Of a DNA stretch of 23,410 nucleotides, positions 7,078 to 17,400 are shown piece after piece. The stretch is taken from assembly GCA_900766575.1 (NCBI GenBank), contig CAAFVW010000030.1, forward strand, positions 1-23,410, read 5' to 3'. Both the position numbers and the translations under genes were made by a program. The notes below the pieces were generated by a model, which was not told where the DNA came from, did no database searches, and was given only the letters and a program-made list of their open reading frames with translations. Positions within the stretch are counted from its first letter, which is position 1; each line of letters opens with the position of its first letter. The DNA comes from Lachnospiraceae bacterium (GTDB taxonomy: Bacteria > Bacillota > Clostridia > Lachnospirales > Lachnospiraceae).

Positions 7078-9129
7078 TTGAACAAAAATACGAAAAAAAA
7101 TCCGATTCCCCTCTGGAAAAGGATCCGTTTTAAATTAATCTTCGCCTTTCTGATTCCCGTGATCTTCATCATTGCCCTGGGCGTTGTGTCCTATCAGAAA
7201 GCAACGACACAGATCATCGCTACTTACAGAGATTCCGTGGATCAGACCGTCAGCATGATGAACCAGTATCTGACGCTTTCTTTTGATACCGTGCAATCCA
7301 ACTATAAGAGCTATATGAACGATGATACCCTGAAAAAATATCTGAACGGCATGTTCGATAACGATGCATCTGCCTCTTTCAATACGCCGAACACCTACGA
7401 AGACGACTTTATCAAGGCAGTGACTACCGATGCCCTGATCTCCAATATCTACGTACTGTCCGATAAAGAAAAGACCATCTCCACCACGAAAACCGCGGAG
7501 GCCGGTCTGCTAAGTGCCTATCTGGAAAGTTCCCAGGGACAGATTCTCTCTGCGGACAAGGCAAAATATTACCTGTTCGGCAACCAGTCGGAGATCGATG
7601 CCAAATTAGGTACCGACGCATCCAAATACAGTGTCCGCCTCGCCAGATATTTTTCCAGCGCTCCCGCGATGCTGGTTATCGATTTTAAGCCGTCGGTTCT
7701 GGAAAATACGCTGTCCTCGTTAGACGGCGGAGAAGGCAGCCTGGTAGGTTTTGTCACCTGCGACGGCACGGAATATCTCTCTTCCCTGTCCGCTCCCACG
7801 GAAGACAGTGCCTTTATAGGAAAAGATTACGTTACAGAAGCTTTTGCTTCGGAAGAAGCAAGCGGATTCTCCTATGTGGAAGACGATAACTATCTCTTCC
7901 TCTACTCTAAGATCGGATCCCGGAATGCCATGATCTGTGCCCTGATCCCTCAGGCCAATCTCATCGGACAGACCGCTGAGATTAAAAATATTTCCATGAT
8001 CCTGGTCATTGCCGCCAGCATTGTTGCTATTTTGCTCGGCTCCGTTCTGGCCGGACAATACGGTGGCTCTATTTACTACTTTATCCGCCGCCTGAAAAAA
8101 GTCTCCGCCGGAGACCTGACCATAGAAGTACATTCCAAGCGCCATGATGAGTTCCAGCTGCTTGCGGAAGGCATCTGCGACATGATCAATCATATGAAAC
8201 TGCTGGTATCGGGTCTGAAGGATGTGAATGAGGAACTGTCCCGGGCAGCTAACGATATGTCCGCAGCTTCGCAGCATTTTTTGACGACTTCTCAGGATAT
8301 TCGGAGTCAGGTCGGCGAAATGCGCCAGGGCGTCGAAAAACTGGATGAAGGAAGCGAGGATTGTATGCAGCAGATGGATTCCCTGTCAGACACCATCGGC
8401 AGTGTCTCCACCCATTCCGATCAGATCAGCGAACTGGCTACCGGTACCGCGTCAGCGATCCACACCGGTATCGAATCCGTGGAACATCTGAAGGAAAATA
8501 CCTCTTCTACCATTCAGATCACTTCCAGCATCGTGGACACAATCGGAAAACTGGCCGAAAAATCAAAAGTGATCGGTTCCATTACCGAAGCCATTAACGA
8601 GATTGCCGAGCAGACAAACCTCCTGTCCCTGAATGCCTCTATCGAAGCAGCCAGAGCCGGAGAAGCCGGCAGGGGCTTTGCTGTCGTGGCACAGGAGATC
8701 CAGAAGCTGGCTGACCAGTCCCTGCACTCCTCCGGAGAGATCTCCCGTATCATCGAAGAGATTGAGACGACCACCGAAGAAGCCACTCAGGTAGCCCGTC
8801 AGGCAGAGAATATCGTAGACGACCAGAACCAGGCAGTAAACAGCACTACGGATTCCTTCCGTCAGATTGACCATAAAGTGGAAGAACTTTTGAAATCCCT
8901 ACAGCAGATCAATGACAGCGTGGCCGATATGGAAAATCAGCGAAACACCACCCTGTCCGCCATCTCCGGTATCTCCGCGGTATCCGCCGAAACTGCGGCA
9001 GGCTCCTCCAACGTGGCAACTGCCGCTGATAAGCAGTTGCAGGCCATTCAGGATCTGGACAAAGCCACCTCCGCTCTGGCAGCCCGCTCGGAAGAATTGA
9101 CTACTTTACTGGAAAGATTCCAGGTATAA
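7078..9129 (+). CDS. Methyl-accepting chemotaxis protein (transmembrane receptor)
   Basis: This 683-residue receptor has a basic N-terminus, a first membrane helix near residues 20-40 and an extracytoplasmic sensor region of about 260 residues that looks Cache-like. A second helix follows near 305-328, then a HAMP linker near 330-382 and a long cytoplasmic coiled-coil signalling domain. The hairpin tip near residues 505-537 contains the invariant EQTNLLSLNASIEAARAGEA, the contact site for CheA and CheW. No C-terminal CheR-docking pentapeptide is present; the end is LERFQV. The ligand is unknown. The chosen start is TTG at 7078, because GGGAGG ends eight bases before it; an in-frame TTG at 7054 has no site. 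The gene appears monocistronic, with no other chemotaxis or flagellar genes in the window. Confidence 0.95.
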   Translation: MNKNTKKNPIPLWKRIRFKLIFAFLIPVIFIIALGVVSYQKATTQIIATYRDSVDQTVSMMNQYLTLSFDTVQSNYKSYMNDDTLKKYLNGMFDNDASASFNTPNTYEDDFIKAVTTDALISNIYVLSDKEKTISTTKTAEAGLLSAYLESSQGQILSADKAKYYLFGNQSEIDAKLGTDASKYSVRLARYFSSAPAMLVIDFKPSVLENTLSSLDGGEGSLVGFVTCDGTEYLSSLSAPTEDSAFIGKDYVTEAFASEEASGFSYVEDDNYLFLYSKIGSRNAMICALIPQANLIGQTAEIKNISMILVIAASIVAILLGSVLAGQYGGSIYYFIRRLKKVSAGDLTIEVHSKRHDEFQLLAEGICDMINHMKLLVSGLKDVNEELSRAANDMSAASQHFLTTSQDIRSQVGEMRQGVEKLDEGSEDCMQQMDSLSDTIGSVSTHSDQISELATGTASAIHTGIESVEHLKENTSSTIQITSSIVDTIGKLAEKSKVIGSITEAINEIAEQTNLLSLNASIEAARAGEAGRGFAVVAQEIQKLADQSLHSSGEISRIIEEIETTTEEATQVARQAENIVDDQNQAVNSTTDSFRQIDHKVEELLKSLQQINDSVADMENQRNTTLSAISGISAVSAETAAGSSNVATAADKQLQAIQDLDKATSALAARSEELTTLLERFQV

Positions 9130-9138
9130 TTCTCACGC

Positions 9139-9167
9139 TATACACTATTTCGAAATTGTGTTATACT
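9139..9167 (+). promoter_or_regulatory. Promoter of arcC (extended -10)
   Basis: TATACA (9139-9144) and TATACT (9162-9167) are spaced by 17 bases, and a TG at 9159-9160 makes an extended -10 element. A perfect TTGACA at 9191-9196 lies closer to the gene but lacks a convincing -10 partner, and would start transcription almost at the ribosome binding site. Confidence 0.55.
9142..9161. promoter_or_regulatory. 20-bp palindrome inside the arcC promoter, candidate operator
   Basis: The arms ACAC-T-ATTTC and GAAAT-T-GTGT are complementary at nine of ten positions. The palindrome fills the -35 to -10 interval, where a bound repressor would block RNA polymerase. It does not match the Rex, Fnr or ArgR consensus, so the regulator is unknown. 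Confidence 0.45.
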
Positions 9168-9236
9168 GTTTTCATCTATCAGATTCAATTTTGACAGGAA
9201 TGTGCTTCGAAAAAATACATATAGAGAGGTAATCTT

Positions 9237-10172
9237 ATGAGCAAAAAAAGAGTTGTTGTATCTCTGGGACATGATGCCCTGGGTTATACCACCACCGAAC
9301 AGTGGGATGCGGTAAAAGTCACCGCAAAGGCACTGGCTGATCTCGTTGAGGCTGACTATCAGCTGACCATCACACATAGTAACGGCCCTCAGGTAAGCAT
9401 GATCCATAAGGCCATGACCGAGCTGCGTCGTGTATACATTGACTACACCCCCGCTCCCATGTGTGTATGTTCTGCTATGAGCCAGGGTTATGTCGGCTAT
9501 GATATTCAGAATTCTCTGCGGGCAGAGCTGTTAGACCGCGGTATCTCCAAACCGGTCAGCACGATTCTGACACAGGTAACCGTAGATCCTTATGATGAAG
9601 CTTTCTACGAGCCCACCAAGGTCATCGGTCGCTACATGTCCAAAGAAGATGCTGAGATTGAAGTAAAGAAGGGCAACTATGTCAAGGAAGATCCCGGCAA
9701 GGGCTTCCGCCGTGTGGTTGCAGCTCCCAAACCCATTGATATCGTAGAGATTGAAGCTATCCGTGCTCTGGCAGCCGCAGATCAGGTCGTTATCGCCTGC
9801 GGCGGCGGTGGAATTCCCGTAATCGAACAGAAACACGCTCTGAAGGGTGCTTCTGCTGTCATCGAGAAGGATGCCATCGCTGGTAAACTGGCTTCCGACC
9901 TAAACTGTGACGAACTGATCATCCTGACCAGTGTTCCCTGCGCCTATAAGAATTTCGACAAAGAAGACCAGACTGCAATCGAGACACTTACTGTAGCAGA
10001 AGCCAAAGAACTGATTGCAGAAGGGCAGTTTGAAGAGGGCTCCATGCTTCCCAAGATTGAAGCGGCCATTGCTTATCTGGAGAAAGTACCGGACGGCAAG
10101 GTTCTGATCACCTCCATGGACGAAGTAAAGGATGCAATTAAGGGCAAGGCCGGTACTGTAATTACTGCATAA
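9237..10172 (+). CDS. arcC: Carbamate kinase
   Basis: The product reversibly transfers phosphate between carbamoyl phosphate and ADP, giving ATP, carbamate and then ammonia plus CO2. It is 311 residues, the normal length. Recognisable parts are HSNGPQV near residue 50, PMCVCSAMSQGYVGYDIQN, STILTQVTVDP, the glycine loop VVIACGGGGIPV, AVIEKDAIAGKLASD, and the C-terminal GSMLPKIEAAIAYLE. The N-terminal signature is unusual: the common GGNA is replaced by GHDA at residues 11-14. The ATG is preceded by GAGAGGT. No arginine deiminase, ornithine carbamoyltransferase or antiporter gene is adjacent, so the source of carbamoyl phosphate (arginine, citrulline, agmatine or purine breakdown) cannot be read from context. 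The gene has its own promoter and terminator. Confidence 0.95.
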   Translation: MSKKRVVVSLGHDALGYTTTEQWDAVKVTAKALADLVEADYQLTITHSNGPQVSMIHKAMTELRRVYIDYTPAPMCVCSAMSQGYVGYDIQNSLRAELLDRGISKPVSTILTQVTVDPYDEAFYEPTKVIGRYMSKEDAEIEVKKGNYVKEDPGKGFRRVVAAPKPIDIVEIEAIRALAAADQVVIACGGGGIPVIEQKHALKGASAVIEKDAIAGKLASDLNCDELIILTSVPCAYKNFDKEDQTAIETLTVAEAKELIAEGQFEEGSMLPKIEAAIAYLEKVPDGKVLITSMDEVKDAIKGKAGTVITA

Positions 10173-10228
10173 CCGTCTTTGGAATAGGCTGTTTTAGGAT
10201 ACTTACTGTATTTTGGCATTTAAGAAAT

Positions 10229-10265
10229 AAAAGGAGATTTCCCGTTTTGGGTCATCTCCTTTTTT
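10229..10265. terminator. Bidirectional terminator between arcC and the addA side
   Basis: A 10-bp stem, AAAAGGAGAT with ATCTCCTTTT, is closed by a loop that itself contains CCC and GGG. T residues follow on the plus strand, and TTTTATTTC follows on the minus strand. It closes arcC and probably also the convergent addB-addA transcript. Confidence 0.85.
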
Positions 10266-10300
10266 CATTGCAAAATGCAGTTTTTCCGTAATTTTCTGTC

Positions 10301-10501
10301 CTAACTTGTCAGGGAATCTCCGTACTGTCGCAATATCTCCGCAATTTCCAGATTCCGATCCCGCCCCTTGTATTCTTTCCAGTTCTTTTCCGTCCGGAAA
10401 TACAGATCAATATCCACTTTCACCTTATAAGGATGACTTTTTCGAAATATCTGCACCTTTTTCACCTTCATCCGCACCTGCGCCAGCTTCGCCTGCAGCA
10501 A
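10301..10501 (-). CDS. Possible small ORF in the same frame after the addA stop
   Basis: After the addA TAA (10543-10541) the same reading frame stays open for 79 more codons, to a TAG at 10301. The last 67 codons from a TTG at 10501 give a basic, charged protein with segments such as KVKKVQIFRKSHPYKVKVD and RDRNLEIAEILRQYGD. Composition is protein-like, but no ribosome binding site is visible before the TTG, a GTG at 10477 or an ATG at 10471. A 7-bp hairpin (CAGGCTG with CAGCCTG, 10508-10526) lies between the addA stop and this ORF. No family was recognised. It may be a real small gene, the remnant of one, or chance. Confidence 0.3.
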   Translation of the reverse strand: MLQAKLAQVRMKVKKVQIFRKSHPYKVKVDIDLYFRTEKNWKEYKGRDRNLEIAEILRQYGDSLTS

Positions 10502-10540
10502 GGGAATCAGGCTGAAATACAGCCTGTCGTCTTCACTGTT

Positions 10541-13500
10541 TTACTCATATTTCTCCAAATAAAAGGAATACAATATCTTCTCCTTTACAGGCTGTTTCAT
10601 CAGTTTCGTCAGCGCTTCTTCATAATACTGGATCTGGACACTGTATCTGTTCCAAAGTGCCTGCAAGGATTCGATCACGTCCGTCTTGTAATCCAGCAGC
10701 ACGATCTCACCTTTTTCTACAAAGAACACATCAATAATACCCTGAATGAGAACCTTCTCTCCTTCGGGAAGCTCCGAATCCAGACGCTTTGCATCAATGC
10801 CCAGCACAAATGGCTGCTCCCGGTACAAAAGGCCCTGACCATCAGCCAGCCACATCCGGTAAGCCAGCTCCTGCTCCAGAAAATGCCGGATCTTCGGCAG
10901 GCTGACCGCCTGCGCATATTCTTCCGTCAGACGTAAGGAAGCGGTCTCCCTCCGCAGGAATTCTTCCAGCCGCTTCTGCAATCTGTCTGCATCCAGTCCC
11001 GCCCGGTATTCTTCATACGTTGCCGGACATTGTGCGAACAGCCCGGATTCTGTGAATAAATAGGAAAAATCCAACAATTCCATGATCCGGTGAAACGCAT
11101 TACCACGGACGGCTCCGCTGACCTTCTCCTGTTCTCTGCGAAATGCAGGAATATAGGGCACCACTTCTTTTTCCTCAAAAGTATGATATGCTGCTTCGTC
11201 CTTCTCCTCCATGGCTGCAATCTTCAGTTCGGAAACCGTCGTCTTGGTATAGAGCTTCTGTAAGCCCGGATAAGGATAGGTATAAGCGAATCGTTCCCGC
11301 AGCTTTGAAAGCTTCCGTTCATTTTCTTCCGGATTCCCATTCAAGGGGATCTCTGCGTCTGCTGCTCGCTGCAGCAGTTCCCTGCGGTCTCCCATACGCA
11401 GTTGTTCTCTCAGCTCCTCCGCCGCCAGATCTTCGATTCTAAGGATGGTTACCCTGATTCCCGTCCCAGGCAGAATCGGCAGTAAGAAATCCATATAACT
11501 TCCCGCCTCACAGAAATCCAGATAACTCAGTTTCTCCTGTCCGGTCATCTGTGACAGCTCCCATTTTTCGTCAGCCTTGTCCATCACGGATGTTAAGATC
11601 AGCTTTTCTCTGGCACGAGTCAGTGCTACGTAGAGCACGCGAAGTTCTTCCGCCAGATTGTCTTCCTTCATTTTGGCCGACAACACAGCCCGGCGGAGCG
11701 TCTTATTTTTAACGCGGCGGACAGAATCCACATAGTCCACTGCAACCCCCAGATCCATATCTACAATCAGAGACTGGTTCGCATCCTGCATATTGAAACG
11801 TTTCGAAAGTCCGGAGACAAACACCACCGGGAATTCCAGTCCCTTACTCTTGTGGATGCTCATGATCCGCACCACATCGGCATTTTCGTCCAGTGTATCC
11901 GCCTCGCCGTAATCCACATCATATTTTTCCAGTTGTTCCATATAGCGGATAAAATGGAACAGGCCGAAATAACTGGTCTTCTCAAAAGCGGACGCTTTCG
12001 TCAGAAGCATTTCCACATTGGCACGGCGTTTGCTGCCAGCGGGAAGTGCCGTCACATAATTCAGATAATCGTAATCATCCAGAATCCGTTGCAACAGATC
12101 TCGAATGGAGGTATAGGGTGTCAGGTCACGGTAGTGATTCATTGTCTCTAAAAACTGCTTCACTTTTACCTGTAAGCTCTGTTCGCCTGAGATATCAGCC
12201 TCGTTGTACCTTTCCGTTTCCCGGATTTCCTGTCCGGTCACTGTTGTGTCTGAACCGACAGATACCACGGGGTGTATCAGTTCCTCAGACTTGCTCTGTG
12301 CTACCTCTTCCAGTGCTTCATACAAGGTCATCCGTTTCCGCCCGCTGCGGATCTTGGCGATTTCTTCCTGTGTAAAGCCGCCAAATACAGACTGCATCAC
12401 ACCAAACAGCGGGATATCCTGTCTCGGATTATCCAATACCCGCAACAGCTGCAACAGTTCCTGTACTTCGGATGCTCCGAAATATCCGGTCTTAGATGTA
12501 ATATAGACAGGAATCCCCTGCAGTTCCAGTATTTTTTTGAATTCCTCATCCCAGCCGCTGGTGGTTCGAAGCAGGATGACCATATCCGAATACTTCACCG
12601 GCCGAAGTTCTCCCGTGGATTTCTCCATAACCTTCAGGCTGCCCTTCAACTGCCGTATGCGAGCAGCGATAGCCAGTGCTTCCAGCTGCTTTACATTATC
12701 ATAGTCTGCCGCACCATCTATGGTCTCAGCAGCCTCACCCTTCTCCGGCTTCCGAAGCAGTAACAGTTCACTGCCATATACCGGATCCTCTGCCGCAGGA
12801 TATGTGGCTCCTGGGTACAATGCCGCCTTGTCATCATAGGCAATTCCACCGATCTGCCGGCTCATGATACGGGAAAATACATCATTTACCGCATCCACAA
12901 CCTGCACACGGCTTCGGAAATTCTTCGCCAGATCAATTCGGCACAGTTCTCCAGTCTCCCGGTAGGTATCATATTTTTCCAGGAAAAGCTCCGGTCTCGC
13001 CAGACGGAACTTGTAAATACTCTGTTTCACATCGCCTACCATGAAACGGTTGTAATGTCCCTCCGCTTCCCCGGAGATTGCACTTAACAAATACTCCTGC
13101 ACCAGATTACTGTCCTGGTACTCGTCGATAAGTATCTCCTGAAAATACTGACGGTACTCCAACGCCACCTCGCTGGGCACAATCATATCCTGGGAGCTAT
13201 CTTCCGCTTTTTCTCTCCGCAGCAGAATCTGCAGGGCATAGTGCTCCATATCAGAGAAATCAATCAGGTGACGTTCCTGCTTGGCCGCCAGAAGTCTCCG
13301 ATCGAATTCCAACACCAGATCAAGCAGCATCCGCAGCGGCTCTCTGCAGGCTTTTCCCTGTTCCACCGCCAGTTCTAACGGAGTCTTAAAATAATTCTCC
13401 GCCAGATCCCCCAGTGTTTCCTTTACACTGTTTCGAATGGATTTCGCCAGTTCCCGCTTTGCAGGGTCCACGCTGTCATCTTTTTTGGAAGGGAGTCGGC

Positions 13501-14395
13501 CAAATGTCACTGCCGGAATCTTCGCAGCCTGTTCTTCCAGATCCTTACAGTCTGCCAGCCGCTCCAGCTGTTCGATCTCTGTCTCCGTCAGTTCCCCGTA
13601 CATATAAGGGCCGTCCGGCTGTTCGCACAGTTTTTTTACTTCCCGAAGTCTTTCCAGACACCCCTGTACCACACGATTCACGCGCTCTGCCAGATACCGG
13701 CCATAATCACTGTGCAGCAAAGTCTCCATATCTCCTGCCGCATAGTCATTTTTGCGCTCCTCCAGCCATTCCGCTGGCCAGGGAAAACTCCCTGCATAGC
13801 GGGACAGGTTCATGATATGCTGTTCCAGCACGCTCTCTCTACCGCCAGGACAGAAATACTCCACGCAGGCATGAAACTGCTCCAGCACTTCGTTTTCCCC
13901 CTGCCCCTCTTCCCGGGATACCACAATATCCTCCGGTATAAATTTTCCGGCATAAGCATCCTCCAGCAGCAGCCCCAGCACTTCCTGCTGCAACAGCTTA
14001 ATCTCTCCCTCATCCGCCACACGAAAATCCGGATCCAGGCCGATCTCATTAAAATGATTCCGGACCAGGAACAGGCTGAAACTGTCAATGGTGGTGATCT
14101 GTGCATTATGTAACAGTGCTGACTGCTTCTGAATATGTTCATTCCCCGGATCCGCTTCCAGTCTTGCGGCAATCCCTGCAGCGATACGTTCCCGCATCTC
14201 TGCGGCTGCCGCATTGGTAAACGTTACGATCAACAGTCGGTCAATATCTGCCGGATGTTCTCCCTCACAGATCATACGTATGATACGCTCTACCAATACC
14301 GCCGTCTTACCGCTTCCCGCTGCCGCAGACACCAGAATATTGCTGTTATGCAGTTCGATTACCTTTTGCTGTTCCGGGGTAAAATTCATTCCCAT
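10541..14395 (-). CDS. addA: ATP-dependent helicase/nuclease subunit A (AddA)
   Basis: AddA and AddB form the Firmicutes counterpart of RecBCD, which unwinds and resects double-strand breaks up to Chi and prepares ends for RecA. The 1284-residue protein shows SF1A helicase motifs in order: the Q motif FTPEQQKVI at residues 5-13, Walker A AAAGSGKT at 24-31, VTFTNAAAAEMRERI near 60, the Walker B motif LIDEYQDSN near 420, GDVKQSIYKFR, NFRSRVQVVD, SIHKSKGLEFPVVF near 850, and YVALTRAREKL. The C-terminal RecB-type nuclease is present, with GIIDVFF and LLDYKTD near 1222-1238. The ATG at 14395 follows AGAGGG at five bases. It lies 60 bases downstream of addB and is surely cotranscribed. Nothing suggests inactivation. 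Confidence 0.97.
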   Translation of the reverse strand: MGMNFTPEQQKVIELHNSNILVSAAAGSGKTAVLVERIIRMICEGEHPADIDRLLIVTFTNAAAAEMRERIAAGIAARLEADPGNEHIQKQSALLHNAQITTIDSFSLFLVRNHFNEIGLDPDFRVADEGEIKLLQQEVLGLLLEDAYAGKFIPEDIVVSREEGQGENEVLEQFHACVEYFCPGGRESVLEQHIMNLSRYAGSFPWPAEWLEERKNDYAAGDMETLLHSDYGRYLAERVNRVVQGCLERLREVKKLCEQPDGPYMYGELTETEIEQLERLADCKDLEEQAAKIPAVTFGRLPSKKDDSVDPAKRELAKSIRNSVKETLGDLAENYFKTPLELAVEQGKACREPLRMLLDLVLEFDRRLLAAKQERHLIDFSDMEHYALQILLRREKAEDSSQDMIVPSEVALEYRQYFQEILIDEYQDSNLVQEYLLSAISGEAEGHYNRFMVGDVKQSIYKFRLARPELFLEKYDTYRETGELCRIDLAKNFRSRVQVVDAVNDVFSRIMSRQIGGIAYDDKAALYPGATYPAAEDPVYGSELLLLRKPEKGEAAETIDGAADYDNVKQLEALAIAARIRQLKGSLKVMEKSTGELRPVKYSDMVILLRTTSGWDEEFKKILELQGIPVYITSKTGYFGASEVQELLQLLRVLDNPRQDIPLFGVMQSVFGGFTQEEIAKIRSGRKRMTLYEALEEVAQSKSEELIHPVVSVGSDTTVTGQEIRETERYNEADISGEQSLQVKVKQFLETMNHYRDLTPYTSIRDLLQRILDDYDYLNYVTALPAGSKRRANVEMLLTKASAFEKTSYFGLFHFIRYMEQLEKYDVDYGEADTLDENADVVRIMSIHKSKGLEFPVVFVSGLSKRFNMQDANQSLIVDMDLGVAVDYVDSVRRVKNKTLRRAVLSAKMKEDNLAEELRVLYVALTRAREKLILTSVMDKADEKWELSQMTGQEKLSYLDFCEAGSYMDFLLPILPGTGIRVTILRIEDLAAEELREQLRMGDRRELLQRAADAEIPLNGNPEENERKLSKLRERFAYTYPYPGLQKLYTKTTVSELKIAAMEEKDEAAYHTFEEKEVVPYIPAFRREQEKVSGAVRGNAFHRIMELLDFSYLFTESGLFAQCPATYEEYRAGLDADRLQKRLEEFLRRETASLRLTEEYAQAVSLPKIRHFLEQELAYRMWLADGQGLLYREQPFVLGIDAKRLDSELPEGEKVLIQGIIDVFFVEKGEIVLLDYKTDVIESLQALWNRYSVQIQYYEEALTKLMKQPVKEKILYSFYLEKYE

Positions 14396-14455
14396 AAGTT
14401 CCCTCTGTTTCTGTCATTCATATCTCTGTTTCCGTTTTCCATTCATCCCGGATAT

Positions 14456-17400
14456 TCACAGCGCATCATCGGAGTGCTGTGATTCCGTAACCTGCCGCAT
14501 CCGTTGCAGCAATTCCTGCTTGTCATCCTCTTCCAGCTGTCTTTTTTCATAGCCCGGAATGCTTGTGTCAAATCCACAGACCTTCTTATAAGCGCAATAA
14601 GTGCAGGCCTCTTCCGATCCCTTTTCATAAGGATTGGCGGATATCTTACCGTCCAGGATCTCTCTGCCGATGTCCCGTATCTTGTGATCCACATAGGAGG
14701 ATACCAGCTGCATTTCCTCCCGGCTTAAAATACCGGATCTGGCACTGAAGCTTCCATCCTTTTTCTTTTCCACCGGAATGACCGCCGACTTGTCCTGTAA
14801 ATAGCGGTCCAGCCGCTCCACTACTTCCGGATCACTGTTTACAACGCCATTCATGCGTAATTTGGTCAGGATCTGCTCGTTGATCTGTTCTTCCGTCAGT
14901 TCCACCGGAGTCTCTATCGTAGGATCATCAATGTGATAGTACAGAAGTGCTGCCGGAATGATCTCCTTGTCCGGATGCTTTCTGCCCTCCAATTCCATTG
15001 CTGCATTCATATATACTACAAGCTGTAACTGCAAACCATAATATAAGGCCGCCAGGTCAAACCTCTTGTTGCCGGACTTGTAATCGATTACTTTTACGTA
15101 GACATGCTCTGCATCCTCCGACACATCGATACGGTCGATCCTTCCCTGCAGATGCATCCTTTCCTCTTCGGACAGATCTACATGAATGCTGTCCAGATCC
15201 TCCGCGAACCGGAACGACAGCTCATAATCATCCGGCTGGAAGCTTCCCTGCTTCAAATGTTGTTGCAATGTCAATACAGTGCGGGTCAGTATCCTGCTCA
15301 TCCGGGTAATGGCATATTCATTCCTTGCGGAACTGTACAATACCGTCTCTCCATAGGTTGCCGCGTAGGCCTCCACCGATTCTTTGACGGTTTTTATTGC
15401 AAACTCTTCGGAAAAATCCCACCAGGTCAGCTTGGATTCTGCAAGTTTTCCTGCAAAATTCTCCAATACCGCATGGTAGACCGTACCCATATCAGACACC
15501 TCAAAGCCAAATTCTTCCCGTTCCTGCAAGGAAAGCCCATATTGCAGAAAGTGTCTGCTAGCACAGGCTGCATAGGTTTCCAGACGACTGACACTGTTTT
15601 CCAGTTGCTTTCCATACAATGCCCTTGCCACAATACGGGATAATCCGCTCTCCCGGTATCTGCGAAAGGCAGCCTGGGTCAAACGGTCTCTGCCTGCCAC
15701 ATCCGCCTCATAAGCACGGTACATGAGGTAAAAGTCCTGCTGCTCTTCCTCCTGCAGGGTTCCCTCCACATATTCCCGCAGTTCCTCAGCAAGATATCTG
15801 GCACCTTCCTGTCTGCCTTCGATCTGTTCCAGGCGACTGCGGTTCTGAGGATATTCTACCGTCAGAAGCGGAAACAGCTTCCGCACCGTATCTATCAAAT
15901 AGGACAGCCGGATTCCTTTTCCCTCACTGTTTACCTTTGCATAAGACAGATACAGCTGCTCCGAGGGCTTGGTCATATTCAGATAAAGATATAATCTCTG
16001 AATATACATCTGCTGCCTCGGACTGGGGGCCATCTCCGTCCCGGATTCGATCAGGAATTCCCTGTCCATGTCCGAGATAATTCCTCCCTTGGAAGCATTT
16101 TTCGGAATGTTCCCGTCATTTACTCCCAGGAAAAACAGAACCTTCACCTGCTTTAAGCGGGTTCGCTCCATATCGCCCACTACGATTCGATCCACGTTCT
16201 GGGGAATCGTGCCTACCGTGATCTCACCGAAACCGGCTTCCAAAATATCTGCAAATTCCTGTCTTGAGATTTCTTCCTCTCCCAACAGCTCATAGACCTG
16301 ATCCAACAGATCCATAACCAGCCGGTAGATCTGCGCATACTCCCTTGCCCTGGACAGATCTCCCTCCTGCTCAAACTGCTGCTGGTAGTCCAGAAGCTTT
16401 TGCTGTACCTGATTCTGTTCCAGGAAATCGTACAAATGGCTGACGTAATCTCCCGCCTTCGCCCGGTCTCCCATGTGCAGGATTTCTACGGTATCCAGAA
16501 ACTGCTGCCGGATACGGTTCAGACGTCCCATAGTTTCTTCCGCAGCTTCGCCTCCTGCGGCATCTCCGTTCATCTCTTCCGTTCTGTGGGTAAACAGTCG
16601 GCTGTAAGTACGATATCCTCTTGCTCCGGTACGGATCACATAATTTTCCAATTCGTCAATCTCTTCCCTGGAAATATCCACCATGCCGCTGCGCAGGAAA
16701 TGAAATACGGTATCATAGGAAAAATCCCTGATATATAACTGCAAAGCACTTTTGATGTACTCAATCATAGGATTTAGGACAATTCCTCTGGTACGATCCA
16801 GGAAACAGGGAATCTCCAACTGTCCGAATTCTGTCTCCACGTAGGAAGCATATCCCTCCAGATCTCCGATCACCACCGCAATGTCCCGGTAGGTCAGCCC
16901 CTGCTCTCTGATCAGACGACGGATATACAATGCAGTCTGATGGACTTCCTCTCTGGGAGAGAGCGCCTCAAACATATGAATCTCCTGCTGTTCCTCCATA
17001 TATGGCTCATACTGATACCGGAACAGATTCTGTTCCAGATAGTGCAAAGCCGGTGCCTTGGCAAAACGATTCGGACCACCGTTTACAAAAATATCTTCCC
17101 CGCGCTCTACCTCTGCCTCCGATGCCAGCTTCACCAGATCTGCCACTGTTTTTTTACTCAGATGGAACAATTTCTGCTCACCGTCCAGCTTGTAAGGATC
17201 TTCCCCCTCTCCTATGGTCACGGTAACAATGGTCTCCGCACACACACGCATCAATTCCTGAATCAGCCGGTTCTGTATCGGAGTGAATCCCGTAAAGCCA
17301 TCAAACACCACCACACTGCCCCGCAGAATTTTTGACTTGGACAGAGATCTTCGCAATACATCCAGTGTCTCCTCGGTAGTGATAAAATGATCCTGAATAT

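Noticed and set aside
9191..9221. Alternative arcC promoter starting with a perfect TTGACA.
   Set aside because: No good -10 at usual spacing, and the start site would leave almost no room for the ribosome binding site.
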